DNA of 64,000 bases, taken from assembly GCA_010094045.1 (NCBI GenBank), contig ML986590.1:570109-634108 (forward strand), written 5' to 3'. Source of the stretch: Lojkania enalia (taxonomy: Eukaryota; Ascomycota; Dothideomycetes; Pleosporales). The translations under genes and the position numbers were made by a program. The notes under the pieces were generated by a model. That model was not told where the DNA came from, did not search any database, and saw only the letters and a program-made list of their open reading frames with translations. Below are positions 1 to 11,133 of the stretch, one piece after another; within the stretch, counting starts at the first letter, position 1; each line of letters opens with the position of its first letter.

Positions 1-648
1 ACCCCAGCGATGCCGTTGACGCCTCCCCTTGCTACTTGGAGATTTATGTTTACAGTTACTTCCTGCTCTGATTTTTCCTGTGTAGGAGATGGGTTTTCAA
101 GCGGAGTTGGCGCAAAGGAGGAATTTGCGTTGGACGAGTCTGTGTTATAACCTGGCACTCGTAGCTTGCTTTGTTGTGCTAGTTCAGCCGCATCAGATAG
201 GGATATAGCGGAGGAATTTTTGCGGGCTGCTTTGAATTGGAATCTTTTGGGCGGATCAAAGGAGTTGCGGATGCTCTGCAGTTTCTCTGAGAGTGCTTTG
301 ATAGCCTAGGAAGACAGTTACTGAGGTCCCAAAGGGGGGATTTGAGGCGATTAAAGCATACATCGGCGTAGGTACGTTGATCATATGCCGGAACGTAGCT
401 TGATGCATCCTTGACCTCGTGAGATAGGCGTTCTATGCCCGCAAGGCAGTGGTCTACAGCATAGTTGCGCTCGCCTCCGCTGTAGGCCGTGCTATTAAGC
501 CGATCCATCTGTTGTTGGAGCGCTGGTCTGATTAGTTAAGGTCTGCACTTGAGGCTGGGTTCTTACCAGTAATTTCGTGTTGGAAGTATCGAAAGAACCG
601 CTCCTTCAATCCAACGCCGGCCTGGGGCGCTACTGCGGACGTTGCCAT
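1..648 (-). CDS. Tubulin-specific chaperone C (TBCC/Cin2-like), 5' part, cut by window edge
   Basis: Tubulin-folding cofactor C joins the alpha/beta-tubulin supercomplex and triggers GTP hydrolysis to release folded dimers. Only the N-terminal ~182 residues are visible. The model starts at ATG 648: exon 1 648-567, intron 566-523 (44 bp, CTAAT branch, CAG acceptor), exon 2 522-362, intron 361-306 (GTATGC donor, CCTAG acceptor), exon 3 305 to the edge. The joined protein begins MATSAVAPQAGVGLKERFF and continues RYFQHEIT-ALQQQMDRLN, then has NYAVDHCLAGIERLSHEV and KALSEKLQSIRNSFDPPKRF. This is the helical spectrin-like TBCC N-domain pattern. Exon 3 is open to base 1, where a low-complexity linker rich in S/P/T/N starts. 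The beta-helical C-CAP/TBCC domain with its arginine finger must lie to the left, outside the window. The family call rests on N-domain resemblance only. Confidence 0.72.
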
Positions 649-1385
649 AGTCTAGGCTTGAGGTAATGCAATATGTTGGGAGTTCATAAAGCTTCCCTTA
701 AGCATCCTTACCCTTGCTACCTGAGCCTGAAGCCGTATCGGAGTGGCGCAGTAGGGTTGCAATGGTGGATGCAAGGTTAACTGTCACGGTTCCGCGGTGG
801 TCGGGGCGGCGGCGACAAGACAACACGGCACACATCATCTTGCAGCTACCCCACCATCTGTGTAGAGTCATGTACGGCTGAGGCCGACGCCTCGATGTCA
901 ACGGGAACTGGGGCGAGCCCAGCGAGCCAATAATCAGACACAGAAAAACAAAGATCAGGCCAACCTCTTCACCGAGACAACGAGCCGAGAACGTGTGGAT
1001 TTTACCCCGCATTAGGCTCTGCGGCGCCAATGGCGACTATCCAGAAATCTACCATTTGGCATTTTAGTACTATCCTTGCTCGACTAATCGAGCATGACTC
1101 GGCGGACCGCGAGTGCCAAACCCATGCGCTCTTAGGTGGACCTCTGGAAGTATGAGGGTTAACCATCTCGCGTTGTGGGAGCTATATATTGCACCTGGCT
1201 GTGAGGGTGTGATTCGCAACTACGAGCCGCCACTGGCGGTGCAGCCCCTAATACCTGACTCCAACCAGGAGGTTCGGAATACAGAATTGCATCTCTTAAG
1301 ACTTGCAAGGGCTGGCATGGAGTAGTCTATTGTTGCTGGGGATCTTCATCAAGACGGCACGTAGAATTTGACAAGGCATTGGAAA
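649..1385. other. Intergenic, no gene seen
   Basis: About 740 bases upstream of the TBCC start. Short open frames exist on both strands, but none joins into a credible spliced product, and their composition (many Arg, Ser and Pro with no domain pattern) is that of chance frames. Presumed to hold the TBCC promoter. No tRNA or repeat was recognised before the solo LTR. Confidence 0.5.
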
Positions 1386-1612
1386 TGTGGTGAGAGGCGA
1401 ATCTTGTCTCTGGGAGGGAGATGAGGAGCTGAACTGGTTGATTGAGGATGGCCAGCAGGCCATATTTATGTATATAAGGAAGGGTATATCAGCTGATATC
1501 CAGCGTGATTTGATATCGTGCGACGGTATCCGATACAACCTGCAACCAGATAACTTGCTCCCGTAAGGCAGTAGGAAATCGTACTCAGTAGACTCGCCAA
1601 ATCCCTATCACA
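1386..1612. mobile_element. Solo LTR (copy 1) with 5-bp target-site duplication
   Basis: A 227-bp unit beginning TGTGGTGAGAGGCGAATC and ending CCCTATCACA. The ends are short inverted repeats of the TG...CA type. It is flanked on both sides by the same pentamer GGAAA (1381-1385 and 1613-1617), the expected target-site duplication of an LTR retrotransposon. An internal TATA-like stretch (TTTATGTATATAAGG) fits an LTR promoter. A related copy lies at 20280-20471 in the same orientation. No internal retroelement sequence remains next to it, so it is a solo LTR left by LTR-LTR recombination. It lies about 170 bp downstream of the complex I gene. Confidence 0.85.
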
Positions 1613-1779
1613 GGAAATACTGTTGTTCAAGTTGGACAAGTCTGATCGAGCGGATTTTGTTCTTGATAAGATCAGATATTTAGGTAATATATACACGGGC
1701 AGACTCGACAAGGCTCGAATGCCCACGACTCGCCCCCTGAGACCGTCAAATCGACTTCTAGAGAAAGTCCTGTGCTTGT

Positions 1780-2530
1780 TCAATTCGTCTCCGCTCCCTG
1801 TACGGCGCCTACGTCGATTCCGTACTTTTTTAACAGCCTCTCTCGCCTCCTCTCTGCGTATCCGGGAGCGTAAATACCTGATTTGCTTAGTTCTGAGCAA
1901 TTTATAGGATTTTGATGTCTCACTCACCCCGACCCTCGCCTAATTGATCAATTGTTTCTTGGATGGGCCGTCTGCGCTGCTTCTTCAGCGCTTCTCTCCG
2001 CTCAACCTCATCCTCATAAGACTGCTCTTCAAAGAGGCGCGGTGCTGCTCCGGAGGTGTAATTCCATGTTGCCATTACGACCGAGACGGCCGCGCCTCCA
2101 CCTAGCATAAACGGAATGCTACGCCCTAAGCTATATTAACACCGATTCAGCGAGGAAGACGGAAAATATCATACTAGCTAGACCTAACACCATACCGCCA
2201 ATGAAACCACCGATTGCCTCGTTGTATGTGTCGTCTTTTTGTCGAAGATTGGCGGCCGAATCGCGGGAGAACTGATACGCGGCACCCACGCCCGCTGCAT
2301 GCCAGTTAGCCCAGTCCGGCCTGCTGCCGCATATGGGAGTGCGAATTCGTACCATAAAGGGCAATGATGCCTCCCGACCGCGTGATGATGCCCTTTGCAC
2401 CGATATTTTGCTTCTGCAGTGTATTCTGCGCACCGGCGAAGATGGCGCCGCAGACGGTCATCTGCATCGCTGTCGACGCCGTGCTCGCCAGCGTATCCTT
2501 GGGGTGGTAAGTGTCGTATGCGTCGGCCAT
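1780..2530 (-). CDS. NADH:ubiquinone oxidoreductase 21.3 kDa subunit (NDUFA11/B14.7-like, Tim17-fold)
   Basis: Accessory membrane subunit of mitochondrial complex I in the inner membrane. Four exons: 2530-2353, 2294-2175, 2125-1928, 1877-1780. Introns are 58, 49 and 50 bp with good donors and AG acceptors. The product is 197 aa, matching the 21.3 kDa fungal subunit. It starts MADAYDTYHPKDTLASTAST. Glycine-rich helices follow (TVCGAIFAGAQNTLQ; GAKGIITRSGGIIALYAGVG; YNEAIGGFIGGMVLGLARR), then a loop FEEQSYEDEVERREALKKQ. The last exon adds GIYAPGYAERRRERLLKKYG and ends GAETN. That exon is easy to miss, because an in-frame TGA lies just past the GTGAGT donor at 1927. Reading through to that TGA would give a C-terminally truncated protein (167 aa). 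The gene is divergent from UBP2, with 496 bp between the starts. Confidence 0.87.
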
Positions 2531-3026
2531 GGGAGGCGGGAAGGGGTGTGCTGTTGCGAATTGGAGGGCTCCGGTGAGGTTGGCGACAAGAGATGAGGTA
2601 CGTCCACCAGCAGGTCGCTGCTAGCGATTCTGCCACTCACCGCCTTTGGGGCCCATGCATCATGGCTGCCATTGCAAGCGACCTCCAATTCACGGTGTTC
2701 TCCCATTTCCGTATCGCGTGCCCATTTTCTTTGCCATTCTTTGTATAGGCGCCCCAACTGCTGCCCCACCCGTCCAACGTGTCGCATGACGGCGTACCCG
2801 CGCTTCCGTGGCATGCACTAAGCCGGCTCGCCGCTGACAATACGCTTTCCAGGGCTGCCGCCTGTGATGCTTCATATATGCACTCGTGGCCTCACTCTGC
2901 TCGAATAGCGAGCCCTCTCCTCCTCGCTTCCCCCGTCGTCCGCCATCATTCCCTATTTCTGGGCCTTCAGCTTCGGAGCCACGCAGGAAAATTCGCCGTC
3001 ATCCGGCAGCCGCCTGGCCCATAGCG
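2531..3026. promoter_or_regulatory. Divergent intergenic region between complex I subunit and UBP2
   Basis: 496 bp between two outward-facing starts (2530 on minus, 3027 on plus). It must contain both core promoters. It is GC-rich with no clear TATA box. Open frames on both strands here overlap each other and lack domain patterns, so I treat them as chance. Confidence 0.45.
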
Positions 3027-6000
3027 ATGTCTTCCAAACCAGGTACGGCGACACCGGCAGCTTCATGACTGACATGCGTTTGGAGTAACATGTTTTTGGC
3101 ATACAGGGAAGACAGCCCCACGGCTGCTGCAGGACCTCGTCACCTACGATCCCCGATATGAAGAGCGGGCAGGGCGGAACCTGCTCACGACTGCTCCACC
3201 CCACCTCGATCCCAGCGCCGAACCGTCGCGGCAAGTCCCCATCAGGAATTGCAGGCACATTTTCATGGCCAAGGATGAGCAGAGTGTGCGGCCAAAAGCT
3301 GGGGAAGACCCGTCCCATGACACTGTCTACAAGATTGCGGCCGTCTGCAGCAAGTGTCGCTGGCATCTAGATCTGCTTGTCGACTTCCGCGACTATAACT
3401 CCGAGAACAAGCCCTGCCGAACGAACACCGACTATCCTGTTCACCATTTCATCTACCAGGAAGACAACTACCCGCAGAGGGATCCATTTGGGAATCAGAA
3501 TGTGCCTCGGAGCTACCGCTTTCTGTGCTCGGCTCCTAGTTGCCCTGTTGAGCTTAAGATCCGCCTGCTGCCTCCCCGGTTCAGCGAGCAGGACATCACA
3601 ATCTTAACGAACAAGATGCATTTAAGAAGGCGTCTAGAGACCGCTAGGCAACTAGGAGGTGACCGCGCCGACGCGCACATGGCTCGACCTGTCGATGCGC
3701 TAGACTTCTTAAACACATATCTTACGGATGCACTCAACCCACAAAAGGGAAAGTCACGAATTCCACTTCTGAATAGGAAATTCTTAAAAACATTTGGCAA
3801 GGATTGTGATAAGATCCTCAGAAGCTTGGGATTCACCAATGCCCAAGTATGTACTGGAGTTTTGCGTGGCGCCAGTCTCCATTATTAACATTGTACTAGG
3901 AGACGGAGGAGGATGGCACACAAGTAGAAGTTTGGTACCTTCCCAAGCCTCCGCCGCCAAGCCACCCTTTATCCTACGATACCGAAAGGACCGTTATTGA
4001 AGATGCTCGACATGAACTGAACATCCTCATTCTCGGCTTCCCAGAATCCGAGCGTTCTGGTGTTCGACACCCGATGATTCCTCCGCAACCTTCAGCTCAT
4101 GATATTGAACGAGCCTTAGGGTGTTTAGACTGTGGGTTCATTCGTGACATAATCTCAGATAATCACTGATTAGAGGTTTAGATGATAGAAAGTCTCGTCC
4201 TGCCGCTCGTCACCTGAGCTATGAGGAAGATCATCCGTATGTCACTTAGGAGACCTTTTGGTTGACTTTCCAATGCGATCCCGCAGGTTTATCTGACTTT
4301 GTTTAGGTATTATGCAGGCCTGGGTGCATTAGGAGATTTCTCTGATCCCTTACTATTGTTCGCTTTTGCCCGACAAATGCAGGTTGATCTGAAAAACTCT
4401 CCATACTACTTTGAATGTTTACAGGAAATTGCTAAGGGCAGGAAAAGCTCTCTATTAGAGGAAAACGTTGCGATACTTGCTTCACAGGGCCAGTGCAACC
4501 GGAAGGAGCTCGCTGCTGCGTACCGCTTTATTGGCATGGAGATGGAACACGCTCAACACTTGAGCGATGATTTCATCATTAGCCAGTTTAGAGCACGCCT
4601 ACAGGACATTGGCCCTTCTCAAGCGGAAGAATCTCGGGTGCAGCTGCGAATAATCGGTCAAGCTCGCCAGAGCGAACAAATTAAACGAGAGGCATCCGAC
4701 GCCATCGAAACATATGATCAGGCATTATCATGGCTAGATTTAGAGGCCGCTCACTCAGATGAGTTTGTTGCAATCATGTTTACCATCAAGGTAGGTTTAG
4801 TGGGTTTTTCCAGACAAACAGTTTGCGTTGTGCTTTACATATTTTCTGGCTTATCAACAATGCATATCACTTTTCACTAACCTAGGCTCAGGTCAACGAG
4901 AAAGCTTCGAGCAAGGCAATTGCTACTAGAGCAGTTCAGATAATCGCTGAGTATCGTAATAGCCAGCGGCTTCGAGACTTCCTTGAGAACGGAATAATGC
5001 AAGGAAATGCTGAGATGGATGTGGCTGAAGCATATGCCCTTTTCGATATCAACAATCGTGCAGAAGCGCTCGACCTTGAAGTTTTGCAGGCGCACAAGGA
5101 TGCATACATTCAGGGCAATCCTGCCAGTAAAACTAAGTATGAACAGGCATATGCCTTGATATACACAGATCAAAAAGAATGCCACAAAGTCCAGAACCAG
5201 AGTGGCTATGTACCGAGAAAGCAATACCCGTTGGATAGTTGGCCAGTCGGCTGTCAGAATATCGGAAATACCTGCTACTTGAACAGTGTCCTGCAGTTCC
5301 TCTTCACGATCAAACCTCTCCGCGATATGGTCCTCAATTGCAATGAGCACTTGGAAGAGATCAGTCCCGAGGCATTAGCTACTAAGAGGGTAGGGCGCAT
5401 GCCCGTTACTCCAGAAAAGGCAGAAAAGGCACAGCAATGTGGGTACAATTCCTTTGTAGGTGAGATGCAGAGCTAATGAATATAGTTGTACAAGAGCTGA
5501 AAAAACTTTTCCAACACATGATCAATGCGCCCACCACCACCGTTCGGCCTGAGACTAAATTAGCTGCTCTTGCACTTGCAAAAACCGATGCGTTGGTAGA
5601 AGTGGCAGACCAGCCAGCGCCCGATCCGAGCCTTGGCCAGATAGAAGGAAAGCCAATTATGGGACCAATGCCAAAGCCAGACGGCTTAACCGGATCTACT
5701 CAAGCTGACTCAGTAATGGACGATGATAATGATTCAACTGCTGCTGAAATGGATATCGAGGAAGATTATACGAAGGATTTGAATACTACCACCGACGGAA
5801 GACCTGATGCGGTCTCGATGCCACAACCTCCGTCCCGCCCTCCCCCGGTTCCACCACGGCCGCAAGCCACTGCTGAAGCCAATTCAACCCTTAAGAAGAC
5901 CATTGAAGGCTTAGCGGAACAGCAAGATGCAGCGGAAATTCTCAATAACATCTTCGATCTTTTGTCCTGCGCAATCGAAGGAAATGGGACGTTGCGTGAC

Positions 6001-7026
6001 GGCGAACAAGATGATCTTATTAAACAATTGTTTTTCTCTGATGTAACAACCGTTCGAATAACACCGGACGGAAAAACCTCTAGCAATAGCGCATTGCAGG
6101 ACAACTATATGATATCCCCAGGGCACCGTAATCGACCACTCTATGCCGCTCTTGACGATGAGTTCAGCTTAACTGAGCTTGAATCAGACAAGGCTGCCAA
6201 AGCTTCTAAATTTGAGTTGATTGATCACGCATCTCCGATACAGATAATCAATGTTCGACGATTGGTGTATGAAGGCGGGCGGACTATAAAAGATGAATCC
6301 CATCTCGGTCTCGATAGTACGTTATATCTAGATCGATATTTTAGGGGAACTAGGAGTCATCCCGAGGAAGAGCTCCAAGCACTTCGGGAGAAACAATGGA
6401 ACCTCCAGCAGAGATTAAAGACCTTGGAGTGTGACAAAAAAAGACTGACTGAAACCGCTCACAAAATTTCCCTTTCCGAAGCTGTGGAGGAGACATCTCA
6501 CTTGCTCGAGAACCATGCCAGAGCCGACGAAGCGAATCTCATTGATCTTGATGAAGACACTGTCCCGGTGTATCCTGGTCTTGTCACTCAGCTAAGGGAT
6601 CGCGCGGGGGAATTGCAAAATAAGTCCAGAAGTATTGTGGAGGAACTTAAATCCATTGACGAGGAAATCAACTCAATATTTATGGATTGCAAAGATCAGC
6701 CCTACCGACTCCATTCCATATTCATGCATCGGGGCACCGCAGCTGGAGGACACTATTGGATCTTTATCCATGACTTCCAAAAGGGGATCTGGCGCAAGTA
6801 CAATGATGAATATGTTGATGAGGTTGAGAGCATATCAGATATTTTCGAACAGGAAGCAAGGAATCCGGCAACATCGACGGGCATTGTTTATGTTCAAGCG
6901 AATAGAGCAGACGAGCTCACAGAAGCCGTTCGAAGGGACCCGCAGAGGGTCGATATTGTGATGAAGGATGCCGAGGAGCAGTACGAAGATATTCAAATCA
7001 TTAATGGAGTGGAACAAAGTCCGTAA
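3027..7026 (+). CDS. UBP2: Ubiquitin carboxyl-terminal hydrolase 2 (UBP2-type deubiquitinase)
   Basis: Cysteine protease (peptidase family C19) that removes ubiquitin; yeast Ubp2 acts on K63 chains together with Rsp5/Rup1. Seven exons: 3027-3042, 3107-3846, 3900-4131, 4182-4236, 4307-4790, 4892-5438, 5486-7026. The product is 1204 aa and in frame throughout. The tiny first exon (MSSKPG) is supported by ATG-GTACGG spacing and a CATACAG acceptor. The Cys box is [18 protein letters not shown] (nucleophile about C637). The His box is [19 protein letters not shown] (about H1114), followed by KYNDEYV. An acidic insertion of about 100 residues ([16 protein letters not shown], then a proline-rich [12 protein letters not shown] tract) and a coiled coil (about residues 980-1080) sit inside the catalytic domain, as in other large UBPs. 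The N-terminal half has [15 protein letters not shown], typical of fungal Ubp2. The least certain junctions are 4131/4182 and 4790/4892, where the acceptor may be 6 bp earlier. Confidence 0.93.
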
Positions 7027-7618
7027 GACGGGGTGCTCTACTTAACTTCCCTGAAATTATCAGTCATAACTAATGGTGGTGACCTAACAGTGTCGATTGG
7101 GAAAGCAACACTACTAAGGAGTTGTGTGTGAGCAACAGTGAAGAAAATGAGTAAAATTACTACTACGAAGTGTAATGGCTCCTTTCCCATACGAAGGACT
7201 AAATATAACACCTCTTAAGCGAGCTTCTGAGTGGCTAAGATATGCTAGAGAGTAGTTGAGGGAAATGTACCGAGGGTAGCGTCCTGTTGCCACGTTCTTT
7301 CTGCATTATGGTTGGCGGGATTTGGCATTGGCTATGGTTATGGCTATGATTGTATACATTATTTCTCTTTCGGCGGATTTGGATGGACAGGTTCGTGGGC
7401 GCCGATACCGGACACGAGACCCTACCATGGAGAGTAGATACCCCTAGTATTCTGCATGCATGGCATTGAATAGAGACAGTGCTTTTCAAAAATCTCACTC
7501 CTCTACTGTAGCTTCTGCGGTTAATGATTATTAGATACTTAGAGAGGCAACACTACATTCTTGCTTCCCAACTCTTTTCAGCATCCTTGGCAACTCTTTC
7601 CATACCCATCTCTAACCA
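7027..7618. other. Convergent intergenic region, nothing recognised
   Basis: About 590 bases between the 3' ends of UBP2 (+) and the AA9 LPMO (-). AT-leaning, with short chance frames only. It should hold both 3' UTRs. No repeat or RNA gene seen. Confidence 0.45.
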
Positions 7619-8456
7619 CTAACATACTATGGCCGCCGGCCCAGGAATCTTATACGGCCGTCCACCGCCAGTAGGCTGACCCTTGGAGTCATAAATATTA
7701 ATTAAAATGCCCGGATCTTGGGCTGAGTATGCGCCTGGGAAGCTCACACTCTGGCTTCCGGTCGAACTTCCACCGCTGACGACATTTATCTGAGCGCAGC
7801 CGATGTAGAACTGAGCCTGGCCCTGGTAAGATGCGGAATGGAGAGCGATAATCTCAGCGCGGAGGAGGTAGTTGCCTGGTGCGATACAAGTGGGCATTGT
7901 CATGTCTACCCAGCCTCCGCTTTGAATCATTCTATCGACACCCCATTTCCCCGAGCCGTCGAGACCATCTTCAAAGACTTTAAACCATTTGAGCCCTTGG
8001 CCGGTGGCGGTGGCGGCGTTATCTACTTTGGCCCTAGATGAAGTTAGATTGGTATTCTGGTTTGCGGAACGACTGGGCGTGGGCAAGAGGAGGGGTTAAA
8101 GCGACGGATCTGTGGAGGCCCTACATGTAGAATATGGTAGGACCCTTATGGCTCTTCGCAATGGGATTATCAGGGTCATTCGGAAATTGCGCGCCACCGA
8201 TAACATGGCCCCATTGTACGCCGACTCTGTCTCCTCCCTTTACATCAATAACCTTGGTAGAGACCGGGGTGCGGAAACCGGAGTTGCAGGCAAAATTTCC
8301 GTCGTTGACGTTTTGAATCGGATTATTGCTGTTTGGAGTTCGAATGCCAACAAGTTGGCCGTTGTCCTGGCCATTGACACGCACGCGTTGGGCGACGCAG
8401 TGAGCAGAGCTCAGAACTGGCAAGAGAAAGAGAACGGCGGCAGCGAGGAGCTTCAT
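7619..8456 (-). CDS. AA9 lytic polysaccharide monooxygenase (former GH61), secreted
   Basis: Copper enzyme that oxidatively cleaves cellulose or related glucans outside the cell. Two exons: 8456-8125 and 8033-7619 (91-bp intron, GTAGGG donor, CTAG acceptor); 248 aa. Signal peptide [18 protein letters not shown] ends just before H19, which becomes the obligatory N-terminal copper-binding histidine (mature [12 protein letters not shown]). The second copper histidine is H103 in [12 protein letters not shown]. The axial tyrosine is Y187 in [13 protein letters not shown], with H176 in EIIALHSA as the second-sphere histidine typical of AA9. Cysteines at 57, 160 and 190 fit family disulfides. There is no C-terminal CBM1; the protein ends AAIVC. 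A start further upstream in the same frame would bury the signal peptide, so ATG 8456 is chosen. Oxidation site (C1 or C4) cannot be told. Confidence 0.95.
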
Positions 8457-8552
8457 GTTGATACTTTGAGACCGGGCGGGTCTACAGAACGACTGACTTG
8501 AAAACTTCGGCGTTAACAGGGTAAAGACCCATAGCGGCAGCAGATCCATCTG

Positions 8553-8563
8553 TTTATATATTT
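8553..8563 (-). promoter_or_regulatory. TATA-like element upstream of AA9 gene
   Basis: On the minus strand AAATATATAAACA lies about 100 bp upstream of the AA9 start codon, a usual position for an inducible fungal core promoter. This is seen in sequence only; no transcription start is known. Confidence 0.4.
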
Positions 8564-10835
8564 CTCCCCCATCTTTCATCCCACCTTCAGGAATATGGGG
8601 AAGTATAGCATAGAGGGAGGCTGTCGATCATACACTCTATTGCAAGCCAGGCATTCGTGCAGAAAATCGAGGAAGCAATAAATTTAATGCAGTCATATGC
8701 CTCCCTGGATACTGGTCGGTTATGCTCCCCACACTTTGATCCTTGTAGATACATTCTTGCCTGTAAAACAGTGTCATCTACTCATACCTTGTTGATCGCT
8801 TCGGTAGCCAGTAAGATTAGTTGGAGGCTTAATTCGAGTATCAAGGTGTCGGGGACATCGTTTCGTAGAGGTGAGTTGATTGGCTCGAGGACTAGAAATG
8901 TAACTATGGTCGGTAGTGGCGATTGATGAGTTTCATATAATCTGCCGGCCCGGGCGCCCGTAAGCCCACGGCAATGGTCTGGGCGTTTGGTGCGAAGAGT
9001 CAAATAGCGTGAAAGGCGATATTGGACGTTACAGTTGGAGTTCTTGTGGCAATATGGGAGGTTGGCGTGCAGTAGCAGAATGTATGATAATTCCGTCGAG
9101 ACCCCCATACTGGGTAATAGAGAGTTGCTCCTTTGCCATCTATCGCAACCTTGGGTATGCTTGCATTCTCACAACTTTCTTGTTATCTCTGGGTTTCCAT
9201 TTGAATCTATTTGACTGTTGCGTTCAGCGGGACCCCCGAAATACAGCTTCGGAATTTTATAGATATGATTTACGCAAACCCCTCCCCTCGATGCCGGAGT
9301 CTGGTTAATAGCCCGACGTATCCCCTAACAATTCAATTTGACGGGCCCGTGATGAACCCTTACTCGACTACTGGCTGATTTGCTCATGTTGAGCGCTCGT
9401 TGGCTCTATGTACGCCAAATGCTCCGACAAACTGTATCCCAGCTTCAATCTAATCTGACCTCGAATGCCGGCAGACCTCTTCTGCAATTGGCGCTGTTCG
9501 CTTGTTCCTTGGCAATAACTGGGATTCTCGAGCAATATCAGGCGTCGAGTTGGCGGTTGACAGTTACCCCAGGATTTTGGAAATGGTTTTTGAAATAGAG
9601 AGTACCAGAATCAGTACTTGCGCATTGTAGAACGAGGCTACCGGAGGACCTTAAAACCTTTTTTCTATAGCTACAACTTAGTAACGAGGTATTAGAAAAT
9701 AGCCTTGTGGCGCACTGCCTGCTTCAGGACTCATCGTTGACAACTAGGCATCGTAGAACTCAAACACGCACCCCAAATACAACAAACTAGACGGCTATCA
9801 ATATTAAATAAGGAAAGAAAGATAGTAGGATGCCTGCGGCGGTATCAAACGCTTTTAGATACAGCATCCTACGTTGCTTTTTGCGTATCGGGGGACGAGA
9901 CTACATCACTTTTTGGCTGCTAGAAAAGGGTCATCTACTCATCGGAATGGATCAAGAGCGATTCATGGACTTGGGGATTCCAGCGAGACAACCCAATGCT
10001 CGGCTTCTGGGCATATAAGTGCTTGCAGAATAGAGACGTCAATGTCCTCGATTGGATCGAATGTGAAAATTGAAGAAAGCACGAGCGAAGGACTTGCGGT
10101 ACTCTGCGTCACAGTGTGAGAGGGCGCACCACCCCGTCTTTGGGCTGATATAGAAAGTGAAATAATGGAATGATGGAGGCTCGGCAGCAGGGAAAGGCCT
10201 TCGTTGAGTAGTTTCTTGGGCATGGTTAGCTCGGCGAGAGGGAGCCGATCACCTGCACAAGCCAGACGCTGGCACGTATGGAACTGGCTAGCTGGCTAGG
10301 CTTCGAGTAGTACTACTTACCTACCTGCTACCACACAGTACGAAGGATAAGAATTCAAGGCTGAAGAGGGCTGGTGCACCCGCAATCAGGCATTGACGGG
10401 AGAATTCGCGGGCTGCTGTGCTCCTCCAGGACCTGCTTTGCGGGATGGCAGCGGAAAACATGTGACTGGTGCACCAGCGACGGAGGTAAGAGGCGATAAT
10501 AATGACGATGGGTAACAGAGGGGCGTGCCATGAGTTGGAACCCAGACGAATCGTTCACTGCTGGTGCTGGTGGTGCTGACTGCAGGATGACGATGGACGC
10601 GGCGAAGGGCCGCCAAGATGGCCAAAGCAGGCCAAAGGAGCAATGACATCACGCTCACAAAAACCAATCGCACCAGTCTCTTCGTCGTTCGCACCATAGT
10701 CGATATATCGAACGCTCCCGTCGCTCCCAGCCTGCAACGGCTCGCATTATTATTGCTTACATTACTGTCAGAGCATCTATTTTTGTGAACGACAACAAGT
10801 AGAGAAGCAAGCAGCAGCTACGGCCTCGGATCGCA
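8564..10835. other. Intergenic, no gene recognised
   Basis: About 2.3 kb between the divergent AA9 and SLM1 genes. Short frames on both strands (for example near 8657-9108, 9009-9308, 9380-9598, 9830-10223, 10386-10697) overlap in opposite directions and show no domain, signal peptide or spliceable continuation. I see no repeat with a partner elsewhere in the window. Confidence 0.45.
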
Positions 10836-10901
10836 CCTACCCACCAAACAACCCCCTGGTCTCCCCTCCACAACACCTGATCTCAATAACACGACAAACG
10901 A

Positions 10902-11069
10902 CTACTACTACTACCACCACCACCACCACCACCAGCTCCAACAACTCTACCCCCTCTTTAAAAAAAATACCCAGTGGACACCATTTGCCATACGAACTGC
11001 GCACCTGAGCTCCTCGGCGGCTGCCGCTGCTACTGCCACTGCCACTGCCACGGCCACTGCCACTACCGT
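10902..11069. repeat. Triplet microsatellites in the SLM1 5' leader
   Basis: Two tracts upstream of the SLM1 start: CTA repeats passing into CCA repeats (10902-10935), and GCCACT-type repeats (GCTACTGCCACTGCCACTGC and on) around 11021-11069. They lie 65-230 bp before ATG 11134, so they are probably in the 5' UTR. Read on the minus strand they give runs of Val codons, the source of a spurious low-complexity frame. Confidence 0.75.
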
Positions 11070-11133
11070 ATAGCCGGAGCAAGGTCTAAAGACGAAGAAG
11101 CGTCCACCCACTCTTGACAGCGCACCCTTCGCC

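Noticed and set aside
698..1030. 110-codon minus frame.
   Set aside because: No domain, poor composition, no splice partner; lies in the TBCC upstream region.
1466..1927. 153-codon minus and 94-codon plus frames over the solo LTR and complex I 3' end.
   Set aside because: They cross the LTR and the real last exon of the complex I gene in a different frame.
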